Positions 1 through 10,683 of a stretch of DNA of 49,595 bases are shown one piece after another (the stretch's first letter is position 1; each line of letters starts with the position of its first letter). Source of the stretch: Chloroflexota bacterium (lineage in GTDB: Bacteria > Chloroflexota > Dehalococcoidia > SHYB01). Where the stretch lies: NCBI GenBank assembly GCA_022572465.1, contig JACZVV010000007.1, positions 1 through 49,595 on the forward strand, written 5' to 3'. The position numbers were made by a program, and so were the translations under genes. The notes under the pieces were generated by a model. It ran no database searches. It saw only the letters and a list, made by a program, of their open reading frames with translations, and was not told the origin of the DNA.

Positions 1-1
1 G

Positions 2-394
2 CATGGCCGAATCGGCCTGGGACATGCCGCCCACAATGGCGTGGGCCCGTCTTTGCGCCTCGTCAAAGCGCGTCCCCGACCTCTCCTGGACGGTCATGCT
101 CGCGGAACGGTCGAGCAGGAGGACATGCCTTCGGCCCCCCAGGACGTCCCGCGCGAAGAGCGGCTGGGCGAGGGCGAGGGTCAACAGGATTACGAAGAGA
201 ATCTGGAGTAGAAGCGAAAGGAGCTTGCGCAAGCGGGCGAAGGAAATGGAACTTTGTTCGTCGTGCAGGACGCTCTCCCAGAACAAGAGCGTCGACACCT
301 CGACCGAGCGTCGGCGCTGCTTCATTAGGTAGAGCATCGCGATGGGGATCGACAGCCCGAGAAAAAGCAAGGCCAGGGGTTGCGCGAAGGCCAT
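2..394 (-). CDS. BatA-like membrane protein with N-terminal double-TM region and start of a vWA domain (partial, runs off left edge)
   Basis: Reverse-strand translation from ATG at 394: MAFAQPLALLFLGLSIPIAMLYLMKQRRRSVEVSTLLFWESVLHDEQSSISFARLRKLLSLLLQILFVILLTLALAQPLFARDVLGGRRHVLLLDRSASM; MIDAS-like DRSASM. Absent from the ORF track because it has no stop in the window. Confidence 0.85.
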   Translation of the reverse strand, partial: MAFAQPLALLFLGLSIPIAMLYLMKQRRRSVEVSTLLFWESVLHDEQSSISFARLRKLLSLLLQILFVILLTLALAQPLFARDVLGGRRHVLLLDRSASMTVQERSGTRFDEAQRRAHAIVGGMSQADSAM

Positions 395-417
395 GGTTCA
401 GGTCGACCACGCGCGCA

Positions 418-2658
418 TCACTGGAGCAACTTCCCGCGCCGCAAGAGTTGTACGACGGTGTCCCGGAAAGGGACATCGGTTCGACAGCGGAAGTACCCGA
501 TCCCTTTGGAATGGCAAAATGATTCGATCGAATCGCAATACCCGTCAAAGGCCGCGCGATAGCGCTCGAGTAAGTTCTCGGTCAGCGTCACGTCGCGCGC
601 GCGCCGGGTCTCCGTATCCATGAGCCGGATATCGCCGGTCAATTCGGGCGCCACCTCCTGAGGCGACACGATCTGAATGACATAGGGGTCGAATTTCTGA
701 AAGCGGAGGGTGTTCAGCGCCTCGGTAAGGCCGGGATCGTCGAAGAGATCCGAAATCAACACGACCAGCCCGCGTTTGTACTTGCTCATCGACAGGGCCG
801 TGAGCGCCGCCTTGAGATCCGTGGGCCCCCGGGCCTGGCGTTCCTCGAGAAAGCTCAAAAGGCGAAACACCTTTCCCTTCCCGCGGAGCCGCAACACGTC
901 CGCCGCCGACCGCGCGAGGGTTTGAGCGAAGGGTATTACCGTGACGCGGTCCAGGCTCACGAGACCTAAGTAGCCAATCGCCGCGGCGAGACGACGGGCG
1001 TAATGAAACTTGTACGGCGCCCCGAAGTCCATGGATTTCGAACAATCCAGGAGAATGTAGATCTGGAGATCTTCCTCTTCCTCGTAGAGTTTCAAAAAGA
1101 GGTGTTCCGTTCGAAAGAACACGCCCCAATCGATATGGCGGAAGTCGTCGCCCGGCGCGTAGGACCGGTGATCGGCGAATTCGACGCCCATCCCCTTCTG
1201 GCGACTGCGGCGCTCGGCGTTCAACTGGCCCGTGAGGATCTTCCGCGCGACGACGTGGAGGTATTCGAGTGTCTCGAGAAAACCCTCGCCGAACAGGGCT
1301 TCGTCCCGTGGCGTTACCGGCGCCTCATAGGCGGCGCACAGGAGGTGCGGTTTCAGGACGTAGGGGTTGGCCGGGGCAATCAGGGCGTTCTCGTGGGACT
1401 TGCCGAAGAAGGCGTTCGGATGCCGCATCAAGTACTGGTCCAGCGGATTGTCCGCGGCGATGAGAATGCTCAAGGACCGCTCGCCGTGCCTGCCGCTGCG
1501 CCCGGCCTGCTGCCACGCGCTGGCCTGGGTTCCGGGATATCCGTTGAGCACCGTGGCATCGAGGTCGCCGATGTCGATCCCCAGCTCCAAGGCGTTGGTA
1601 GCGGAGACCGCGACCAGCGAACCCTCGAAAAGCTCCCGCTCGATCCTGCGCCGGTCTTCCGGCAGGTAACCGGCACGGTAGGGCTTGACTCGCTCCGCCA
1701 AGGCCGCGTCGTCCTCGCGCAGCCGGTCCCGCACGTACACGTAGACCAGCTCGGCCAGCTTCCTCGTGCGGCTGAACGTGATCGTTCGGACCCCTTGGCG
1801 CGCCAGCTCCGACATCGCGTGGGTCGCCTCAGAGTTGTGGCTGCGCCGGGCCGTCTTCGCCTCGTCGATCAGCGGCGGGTTCCACATCACGAAGTCTTTG
1901 CCGCCGTAGGGTGCGCCGTCGTCGTCGATCACCTCAAATGGAAGCCCGGCCAGATTCTCGGCGTGCTCGCCGGGGTTCGCGATGGTCGCCGAACACATGA
2001 CGAATTTGGGAGCGGCGCCATACAGGGCGCAGATGCGGCGCAGGCGCCGAATCACGTTGGCCACGTGGGAGCCGAACACGCCCCGGTAGACGTGGGACTC
2101 GTCGAAGACAACGTACTCCAGGTGGCGAAAGAAGCCTCGCCACATCTGATGGTTGGGCAGAATTCCCAGGTGCAGCATGTCGGGGTTGGTCAGCAGCACC
2201 TGGGCCGACCGCCTCACTTCGCCCCGCTCCTCCGGCGCCGTATCGCCGTCGTAGGTCGCGCACCGGAGGCCGCCTGGCAGAAACGCGCCGAGCTCTTGGA
2301 GCTTGCGGAGCTGGTCCTGGGCCAACGCTTTCGTGGGAAAGACGTACAGGGCGCGGGCGCTGCGGCTTTTCCGCACGGACTCCAGGACCGGCAGGTGGTA
2401 GCACAAGCTCTTCCCGCTGGCGGTGGAGGTCGCCACGATCACGTGGCGGCCGGCGCGCAGCGCGTCGATTGCCCGGGCCTGGTGGCTGTAGAGCGGCAGC
2501 AGACCCAAGCCTTGAAGGTGACGCTCCAGGTCTGGCAGAAGCGGCCGCTCCGAATCGCGATAACGAGCCGGCCGTTCCGGTATATCCTCGACGTGGACGA
2601 CCTGGCCCCGATACCAGTCTTGACTCCGGAGGTGTTGCAGGAACGCGCCGGTGTCCAT
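418..2658 (-). CDS. Fused ORF: MrfA/YprA-type DExH helicase (N-terminal about 460 aa) joined in frame to a DUF58 domain protein (C-terminal about 285 aa)
   Basis: N-term: VATSTASGKSLCYHLPV (Walker A), VVFDESHVY (DExH), FVMCSATIANP, QQAGRSGRHG. C-term: FLETLEYLHVVARKILTGQLNAERRSRQKGMGVEFADHRSYAPGDDFRHIDW...LLDCSKSMDFG (DUF58). Junction near nt 1280. Confidence 0.8.
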   Translation of the reverse strand: MDTGAFLQHLRSQDWYRGQVVHVEDIPERPARYRDSERPLLPDLERHLQGLGLLPLYSHQARAIDALRAGRHVIVATSTASGKSLCYHLPVLESVRKSRSARALYVFPTKALAQDQLRKLQELGAFLPGGLRCATYDGDTAPEERGEVRRSAQVLLTNPDMLHLGILPNHQMWRGFFRHLEYVVFDESHVYRGVFGSHVANVIRRLRRICALYGAAPKFVMCSATIANPGEHAENLAGLPFEVIDDDGAPYGGKDFVMWNPPLIDEAKTARRSHNSEATHAMSELARQGVRTITFSRTRKLAELVYVYVRDRLREDDAALAERVKPYRAGYLPEDRRRIERELFEGSLVAVSATNALELGIDIGDLDATVLNGYPGTQASAWQQAGRSGRHGERSLSILIAADNPLDQYLMRHPNAFFGKSHENALIAPANPYVLKPHLLCAAYEAPVTPRDEALFGEGFLETLEYLHVVARKILTGQLNAERRSRQKGMGVEFADHRSYAPGDDFRHIDWGVFFRTEHLFLKLYEEEEDLQIYILLDCSKSMDFGAPYKFHYARRLAAAIGYLGLVSLDRVTVIPFAQTLARSAADVLRLRGKGKVFRLLSFLEERQARGPTDLKAALTALSMSKYKRGLVVLISDLFDDPGLTEALNTLRFQKFDPYVIQIVSPQEVAPELTGDIRLMDTETRRARDVTLTENLLERYRAAFDGYCDSIESFCHSKGIGYFRCRTDVPFRDTVVQLLRRGKLLQ

Positions 2659-2710
2659 CAGATGCTATCGTTCATGAGCTGGCGAGTCCGTTGACCGGCC
2701 GCCGGTTGCA

Positions 2711-3004
2711 CTAGGGTCCGTCCAGAATCTCGATCTCGTAGTCCAGAATCTCGATCTCGCCGTGAGTCTTCTCGACGAACCGGATCACGCTGGAGATCAT
2801 CGAGTTGGCGTGCCGCCCATCGTTGCTGACACAGGTGACGCCCAACGTGATCCGCTGCCACGAGTCCATGTGGTCGACTTCCGCAACCGACACGTTGAAC
2901 TTGGTCCGGAGGCGTGAGACGACCGAGTGAACGACCCGTCGTTTGCCCTTGAGGTTGTCGTTGCCGGGCAGACGCAGGCTTAGTCGGAGGAGACCGATGT
3001 GCAT
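2711..3004 (-). CDS. DUF503 (YlxP-like) family protein
   Basis: MHIGLLRLSLRLPGNDNLKGKRRVVHSVVSRLRTKFNVSVAEVDHMDSWQRITLGVTCVSNDG matches the DUF503 pattern. Confidence 0.8.
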   Translation of the reverse strand: MHIGLLRLSLRLPGNDNLKGKRRVVHSVVSRLRTKFNVSVAEVDHMDSWQRITLGVTCVSNDGRHANSMISSVIRFVEKTHGEIEILDYEIEILDGP

Positions 3005-3109
3005 GACGCACCATTATAGAGGAGCCTGCACCGTCCGAAGCAAGGCCGCGGCGGCAGTGCCGAGTTCGTGCCGAACGCGCTGTGGAAGAGGGGAGCCGGC
3101 GAGTCTACG

Positions 3110-3138
3110 TTGACGCTCCCGAGGGAAGTCGCTAGAAT
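3110..3138 (+). promoter_or_regulatory. sigma70-like promoter for menG-rex
   Basis: TTGACG (3110-3115), 17-nt spacer, TAGAAT (3133-3138). Confidence 0.6.
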
Positions 3139-3155
3139 TGTGACAACTTTTACAA
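3138..3155 (+). promoter_or_regulatory. Rex-like operator
   Basis: TTGTGA-CAACTT-TTACAA; one base from the Rex consensus TTGTGANNNNNNTCACAA, located upstream of an operon encoding Rex. Confidence 0.7.
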
Positions 3156-3184
3156 TCTTTCGTCTCCTCCCGTCGAATTCATCA

Positions 3185-3934
3185 ATGCAATTTCGCGATC
3201 ACCACGACAAGACCCGCTACGTGAACCGGATGTTCGGTCGGATTGCGTCGCGGTACGACTGGGGAAACCGGGTGCTGAGCCTGGGCCGCGACCAGTCTTG
3301 GCGTCGACGCGCGGTGGACATGTTGGACCCGACACCCGACCACTGGGTCCTCGATGTTGGGGCGGGGACCGGCGACCTTTCACTGTACCTCGCGCGCCGG
3401 GCGGGAGCCGTGGTGGCCCTGGACTTCTCCCAGCGCATGATGGGGATCGGCGTGGGCAAAGCCGCCACGTCGGGTGTCCAAGACAGAGTCTGTTTCGTGG
3501 CCGCCGACGCCTTGCGCCTCCCCTTTGCCGACGATAGCTTCGACGGAACGGCGGTCGCGTTTACGATCCGAAACTTCGTGTCCCTCGACGACGGCTTGGC
3601 TGAGATTCACCGGGTCCTCAGGCCCGGTGGACGCCTGGTGTGCCTGGAGTTCACCCGCCCGCCATCCTCCCTCCTCAACTGGCTGTACCAGCCGTACCTC
3701 AAATATCTCGTCCCCCTCATCGGTGGGGGGATCAGCGGCGATCGCGATGCGTACCGATACCTGGCGGCGTCGATCAATGCCTTCCCGGTGGCGGAAGAGC
3801 TGGCAGGGGCAATGCGCGATGCGGGATTCATGAAGGTGGAGTGGCGTTACCTGAACATGGCGACCGTCGCCATCCACGTCACCCACAAGGATGCCTCGCC
3901 CGTTCCGCAACCGCAGGCAGGGACGCCCTCGTGA
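3185..3934 (+). CDS. menG: Demethylmenaquinone/ubiquinone methyltransferase (UbiE/MenG family)
   Basis: MQFRDHHDKTRYVNRMFGRIASRYDWGNRVLSLGRDQSWRR...VLDVGAGTGDLSLYLA. Start at 3185 preferred over ORF start 3068 because the promoter lies at 3110-3138. Confidence 0.88.
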   Translation: MQFRDHHDKTRYVNRMFGRIASRYDWGNRVLSLGRDQSWRRRAVDMLDPTPDHWVLDVGAGTGDLSLYLARRAGAVVALDFSQRMMGIGVGKAATSGVQDRVCFVAADALRLPFADDSFDGTAVAFTIRNFVSLDDGLAEIHRVLRPGGRLVCLEFTRPPSSLLNWLYQPYLKYLVPLIGGGISGDRDAYRYLAASINAFPVAEELAGAMRDAGFMKVEWRYLNMATVAIHVTHKDASPVPQPQAGTPS

Positions 3935-4590
3935 GCACAGCGGCCGGCGGCGGATCGGTTCCCATCCCGGAGGTGGTGATCGTGCGGCTGCCCCTGTATG
4001 TGCGGGTATTGACCCAGTTGCGAGACGGGGGGACCGAGGTCGTAAGCTCGCGGGAGCTGGGAACGCGGCTGGGGGTAACCCCGGCGCAGATCCGCAAAGA
4101 CCTCAGCTATTTCGGCCGCTTCGGCAAACAGGGCCGCGGGTACAACGTGAGCTTTCTCGTCGGCGAGCTGCGACGGGTCCTGGGCTTGGACCGGGAGTGG
4201 AATACCGCCGTCATCGGCGTCGGCCGGCTAGGACGCGCGATCATCAACTATCCTGGTTTCGAGCCCGAGGGATTCCGGGTCGTCGCCGCTTTCGACGCCG
4301 ATCCAGACCAGGTGGGCCGTCACTTTGGAAACGTGCGAGTCCGGTCGACGTCAGACCTGGATCGAGCGATCGTGGACGAGGCCATCGACATCGCCATCGT
4401 TGCCGTTCCGGCGGCCGAGGCCCAGGACGTCATCGACTCCCTGGTCAAATGCGGCATCAAGGCCATCCTCAACTATGCCCCGATCGCGCCCCAGGTCCCC
4501 GACGAGGTCAAGGTGAGGAACATCGACCCCGTTCTCGGTCTGCAGACGATGACCTACCATCTCAAGACCATGGGGTCTGACCGGACGTAA
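3931..4590 (+). CDS. rex: Redox-sensing transcriptional repressor Rex
   Basis: IPEVVIVRLPLYVRVLTQL...GVTPAQIRKDLSYFGRFGKQGRGYNVSFLVGEL...AVIGVGRLGRAIINY. GTG start overlaps menG stop (GTGA). Confidence 0.95.
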   Translation: MSTAAGGGSVPIPEVVIVRLPLYVRVLTQLRDGGTEVVSSRELGTRLGVTPAQIRKDLSYFGRFGKQGRGYNVSFLVGELRRVLGLDREWNTAVIGVGRLGRAIINYPGFEPEGFRVVAAFDADPDQVGRHFGNVRVRSTSDLDRAIVDEAIDIAIVAVPAAEAQDVIDSLVKCGIKAILNYAPIAPQVPDEVKVRNIDPVLGLQTMTYHLKTMGSDRT

Positions 4591-4612
4591 CCGGCGTGCC
4601 TCCGGAGGACGG

Positions 4613-5059
4613 CTACCCGCCGCGGGAGACGGGCGGGGCGCCTGCGGTCCGGCGCCTGCGGGCTACCTTCACCCGGACCTGGGCCCGATGGAGGGATTGC
4701 ACGGCCCGTTCCAGGTCGACAGCCGAAGCCCGCGACTGAATGCGTTCCCGAGCGAGCGTGACGGCCTCTTCCGCGCGGGCGATGTCGATCTCGTCGTCGC
4801 GCTCGGCGGCGTCGGCGAGGATGATGACCCTGTTGTTTCGTACTTCGAGAAACCCGCCGCTGACAACGATCGTTTCCTCCTCCGCCGCGCCATGCTTGAG
4901 CCGAATCGCGCCCGGCGCCAGCGCGGTGATTAGCGGCGCATGGCGAGGAAGGATGCCCAGCTGCCCCTCGGCGCCGGGCGCGATCACCATGTCGGCCTCT
5001 GTCTCCAGGACCGTCCGCTCGGCCGTCACGATCTCCACTCGAAGCGTTGCCATGATCAA
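4613..5059 (-). CDS. atpC: F0F1 ATP synthase subunit epsilon
   Basis: LRVEIVTAERTVLETEADMVIAPGAEGQLGILPRHAPLITALAPGAIRLK; operon position. Confidence 0.95.
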   Translation of the reverse strand: MIMATLRVEIVTAERTVLETEADMVIAPGAEGQLGILPRHAPLITALAPGAIRLKHGAAEEETIVVSGGFLEVRNNRVIILADAAERDDEIDIARAEEAVTLARERIQSRASAVDLERAVQSLHRAQVRVKVARRRRTAGAPPVSRGG

Positions 5060-5086
5060 CCGTCCCCAGCAGCGTCCGCTGCGCCG

Positions 5087-6517
<1,431 letters not shown>

Positions 6518-6703
6518 TCACCAGAACCCCCTCGTCGCTCCGTCGTCTCAAATAAATCCGATTCTGCGGTTGGCTTTCTTCAACCTTCCCCGGTCTCGAC
6601 CAACGTCTGCTTTCAATCAATCACGATCCATTCGATGGAGAGCCTTTCGGGATCGATGGTTGTCGACGATCGAGCCCCGGCAATATTCTTTCGTCTTCCA
6701 CGC

Positions 6704-7564
6704 CTATCCCTCCAGCGCCGCGACGCCTCCCACGATGTCCAAGAGCTCGCCGGTGATCATCGCCTGCCGCGCTTTGTTCAGCTCCAGCGTCAGGTCTTCG
6801 ACCATCTCGCTGGCGTTGTCCGTGGCGGCGCGCATCGCCACCATGCGGGCCGACTGCTCACTGGCGTTGGCCTCCAGCATCGCCTGATAGATCTGCATGT
6901 CCACGAACCGGGGCAGCAGCGTCGCCAGCACGGCCAGGCTGTCGGGCTCGTAGATGTAGTCGACGCCCGCGCTGGCTTCGTCCTTCGCAGCCTCCACCGG
7001 GATCAACTGACGCAGGGTCGGCTGCTGGTTCATCGTCGAAACGAAGAGGGCGAACATGACGTAGACCCGATCGACAGCGCCGGACGTGTAGTCGTCGACC
7101 ACGAGACGCGAGATGGGCAGGATGTCGCCCACGGTCACGTGATCGGCGAGATCGGTGAACACGGCTCGCACGTCCTGCCCATGGCGCACCATGAAGTCCC
7201 GGCCCTTCTTGCCGATGGTGATGACGTTGACCTTGACCCGTTCTTCCAGGATGAACTGCGTCGACCGCCGGTTCAGGTTGTTGTTGAGTCCGCCGGCGAG
7301 GCCACGGTCCGGCGTGATGTGCAGCAGCTGGATGGTGTTGACCTCGCGCCTCTCCTGCAACGGATGGCTCTCGTCCAGGCCCTGGGTTTGAGCCGTCAGA
7401 TTGCTGAGCACTTGCCGCATCTTCTCCGCGTAGGGCCGGCCGGCCAGCACCTGCTGCTGGGCGCGGCGCATCTTGGACGCCGCGATCATCTCCATGGCCC
7501 GGGTGATCTTGGCGGTGTTCTCGACGCTTCGGACGCGCCGCCGTATGGTCCTGATGTTAGGCAT
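6704..7564 (-). CDS. atpG: F0F1 ATP synthase subunit gamma
   Basis: MPNIRTIRRRVRSVENTAKITRAMEMIAASKMRRAQ. Confidence 0.97.
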   Translation of the reverse strand: MPNIRTIRRRVRSVENTAKITRAMEMIAASKMRRAQQQVLAGRPYAEKMRQVLSNLTAQTQGLDESHPLQERREVNTIQLLHITPDRGLAGGLNNNLNRRSTQFILEERVKVNVITIGKKGRDFMVRHGQDVRAVFTDLADHVTVGDILPISRLVVDDYTSGAVDRVYVMFALFVSTMNQQPTLRQLIPVEAAKDEASAGVDYIYEPDSLAVLATLLPRFVDMQIYQAMLEANASEQSARMVAMRAATDNASEMVEDLTLELNKARQAMITGELLDIVGGVAALEG

Positions 7565-7567
7565 GGG

Positions 7568-9079
7568 CTAGTAGGGCACCGACTCCTTGAACTCGCCGAC
7601 GGCCTTCTTGATGGCCTCTTCGGTCTCGGGAGAAAGGTCGCCGGACTCCTCGATGGCCTGCCGAATCTCAGGGTGGTTGGTGCGCAGGAACTCGGTGAAG
7701 GCGGTGTCGAAAGCGGTGCACTTCTCGATCGGCACGTCGTCCAGATAGCCGTTGACCACCGCATAGAGCAACGAGACCTGGTCCCCCAGGCGGTAAGGAG
7801 CGTACTGCCCCTGCTTCAGAATCTCGGTGATGCGCTGGCCTCGCTCCAGCTGGTTGCGCGTGACGGCGTCCAGGTCGGAGGTGCCGAACTGGGCGAAAGC
7901 CGCCAGCGCCCGGAACTGGGCCAGGTCCAGGCGCAGGCCGCCCGAGACCTTTTTCATCGCCTTGGTCTGGGCCGCGCCGCCGACCCGGGAGACGGACAGG
8001 CCAACGTTCATCGCCGGCCGGATACCGGCGTTGAACAGGTCGGTCTCCAGGTAGATCTGGCCGTCGGTGATGGAGATGACGTTGGTGGGGATGTAGGCCG
8101 ACACGTCGCCGGCCTGCGTCTCGATCACCGGCAGGGCCGTCAGCGAGCCGCCGCCCTCCTCATCGCTCATCCTGGCGGAACGCTCCAGCAGACGGCTATG
8201 GAGATAGAAGACATCCCCTGGGTAGGCCTCCCGGCCCGGCGGACGGCGCAGCAAGAGCGACATCTGCCGGTAGGCCCAGGCGTGCTTGGACAGATCGTCG
8301 TAGATGATCAGGGCGTCCTTGCCCTGCTCCATGAAGTATTCGCCGATGGCGCAGCCGGCGTAGGGCGCCATGTACTGGAGGGCGGCCGACTCCGCGGCGT
8401 TGGCGGTCACGACGATGGTGTGCTCCATGGCGCCGTAACGATCGAGGGTGCCCACCGTCTGGGCGACCTTCGACGCCTTCTGGCCAATGGCCACGTAGAT
8501 GCAGATCAGGTCGCCGCCCTTTTGATTGATGATGGTGTCGATAGCCACGGCGGACTTGCCCGTGGAGCGATCACCGATGATGAGCTCGCGCTGGCCCCGC
8601 CCGATGGGGATCATGGCGTCGATGGCCTTGATCCCCGTCTGGACCGGCTTGTCCACCGCCTGACGCGCGATCACGTTGGGCGCCACGCGCTCCACCGGCC
8701 GCGAGGAGGACGCCTTGATCGGCCCGCGTCCGTCTATCGGTTCACCCAAGGCGTTGACCACCCGTCCGATCAGCTCGTCGCCCACCGGCACCTCGGCGAC
8801 GCGGCCCGTGGTCCGGACCTCGTCCCCTTCCTTCACCTCCTCGTCGGCGCCGAAGATCACCGCGCCGACGGTCTCCTCCTCCAGGTTCAGCGCCATGCCG
8901 ATGATGCCGCCGGCGAACTCCACCAGCTCCCCATAGCGCACGCCGGCAAGCCCGTGAATGCGGGCGATGCCGTCGCCGACCTCGACGACGGCGCCAACGT
9001 CCACCATCGCGGCGGAGACGCCGTAATGCTCGATCTGCTGCTTGATGATCGCAGCGATGTCCTGTCCTTTGACTGCCAT
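7568..9079 (-). CDS. atpA: F0F1 ATP synthase subunit alpha
   Basis: [50 protein letters not shown]. Confidence 0.98.
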   Translation of the reverse strand: MAVKGQDIAAIIKQQIEHYGVSAAMVDVGAVVEVGDGIARIHGLAGVRYGELVEFAGGIIGMALNLEEETVGAVIFGADEEVKEGDEVRTTGRVAEVPVGDELIGRVVNALGEPIDGRGPIKASSSRPVERVAPNVIARQAVDKPVQTGIKAIDAMIPIGRGQRELIIGDRSTGKSAVAIDTIINQKGGDLICIYVAIGQKASKVAQTVGTLDRYGAMEHTIVVTANAAESAALQYMAPYAGCAIGEYFMEQGKDALIIYDDLSKHAWAYRQMSLLLRRPPGREAYPGDVFYLHSRLLERSARMSDEEGGGSLTALPVIETQAGDVSAYIPTNVISITDGQIYLETDLFNAGIRPAMNVGLSVSRVGGAAQTKAMKKVSGGLRLDLAQFRALAAFAQFGTSDLDAVTRNQLERGQRITEILKQGQYAPYRLGDQVSLLYAVVNGYLDDVPIEKCTAFDTAFTEFLRTNHPEIRQAIEESGDLSPETEEAIKKAVGEFKESVPY

Positions 9080-9117
9080 GACCTTTGCTCCCTCACTCAG
9101 TCCGGGGGCCGCACCGG

Positions 9118-9663
9118 TTACGCCAAATCCTCGACCAGGCTCCGGCGCAGGCCCCGGAGCGTGCTCTGAACGCTCCCATCGAGGACCCGATCGCCGACCC
9201 GGATCACCATCCCTCCCACGATTTCAGGGTCGACCCGCTGGGTGACGCGGACGTCTTTGCCGGTCGCCTCGGCGAGGGCCTTGGTGAGCTGATCGACGCG
9301 ATCCTTGGTAAGCTCCACCGCGGTGACGACGTCCGCCCGCAGGATGCCGTGATGCCCGTCCATCAGCCGGCGGAACTCCTCGGCCACCAGCGGCGCCAAC
9401 ACTTGAAGCCGCCCTTTGACCATGAGGATCGTCGCCAGATTCAACGCGCCGTCGCTGATGCCCGGCAGCGTCTCGGCAACGATCTTGCGCTTCTCCTCCA
9501 CCGCCAGCCGTGGATTCTCCACCAGCGCCAGGAACTCGGCGTTGGCGGCAGCCTCGGCCAGGCTGTCCAGATCGTCCTGCCACTGATCGAAGCGGTCGGC
9601 CTCCTGGGCGATCTCGAAGACCGCCTGAGCGTACCGTTTGGCTGAAGAGCCTCGTGCCGGCAC
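9118..9663 (-). CDS. atpH: F0F1 ATP synthase subunit delta
   Basis: [54 protein letters not shown]. Confidence 0.93.
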   Translation of the reverse strand: MPARGSSAKRYAQAVFEIAQEADRFDQWQDDLDSLAEAAANAEFLALVENPRLAVEEKRKIVAETLPGISDGALNLATILMVKGRLQVLAPLVAEEFRRLMDGHHGILRADVVTAVELTKDRVDQLTKALAEATGKDVRVTQRVDPEIVGGMVIRVGDRVLDGSVQSTLRGLRRSLVEDLA

Positions 9664-9747
9664 CAGCTACTCCTTTGCCTTCCCGTTCCCCGGGCTATCC
9701 GCAGATCCGACGGCGGTTCCTCGTTCCGGCTTCTCCGTTCCTCCTCG

Positions 9748-10245
9748 TCAGTTCCTGCCGATGTTGCCGCTCTCCTGCAACACCTCGTCGATGAGCTGCC
9801 GGTGTCGCTCGACATCCAACGACGTCCGGATCACGCGCTCCGCGGCCGAGACCGTGAGGTCGGCAAACTGACGGCGCAGCTCCTCCATGGCCTCATCGCG
9901 CTCTCGCTGCACCTCTGCGCGCCCCCGTTCGATGATCGCATCGGCCTCGGTCCGGGCTTGGGACCGCGCCTCCTCCCGCACTCGGTCGGCCACCTCGGTT
10001 GCCTGAGCAACGATGTTGCGACCTTCCTGGCGGGCGGCGTCGATCTGCTGCTTCACCTGCTCCTCGGCCTGAGCGCTCTCTTGCTGGAGCTGCTCGGCCT
10101 GCTCCAGGCTATCCTTGATCCGCTGCGACCGTTGGTCCAGCATCCGAAGGACCGGCTTGTAGAGGACCACGTACAGGATCCCCAGCAGCAGGCCGAAGTT
10201 GATAATCTGGGCGATCAGGCCCGGAAGGTTAATTCCCAGTCCCAA
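9748..10245 (-). CDS. atpF: F0F1 ATP synthase subunit b
   Basis: LPGLIAQIINFGLLLGILYVVLYKPVLRMLDQRSQRIKDSLEQAEQLQQ. TTG start at 10245 preceded by GGAAAGGGGTG; the ORF-track start 10305 is probably too far upstream. Confidence 0.88.
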   Translation of the reverse strand: MGLGINLPGLIAQIINFGLLLGILYVVLYKPVLRMLDQRSQRIKDSLEQAEQLQQESAQAEEQVKQQIDAARQEGRNIVAQATEVADRVREEARSQARTEADAIIERGRAEVQRERDEAMEELRRQFADLTVSAAERVIRTSLDVERHRQLIDEVLQESGNIGRN

Positions 10246-10319
10246 CGCGCACCCCTTTCCATCCGGACCGAGTTCGGGGCCCAGGGCCTCGAACCGGTTC
10301 GGCAATCATCGCCGGGCCG

Positions 10320-10610
<291 letters not shown>

Positions 10611-10683
10611 CTACAGACTCTTTGCTTCCACGTTCGTTGTGCTCGGAGTGGCTGTCATAGACCGGGCCGGGTTGGACAGGCGC

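Noticed and set aside
1003-2694. 563-aa plus-strand ORF
   Set aside because: Antisense to the helicase-DUF58 frame; no recognisable domain.
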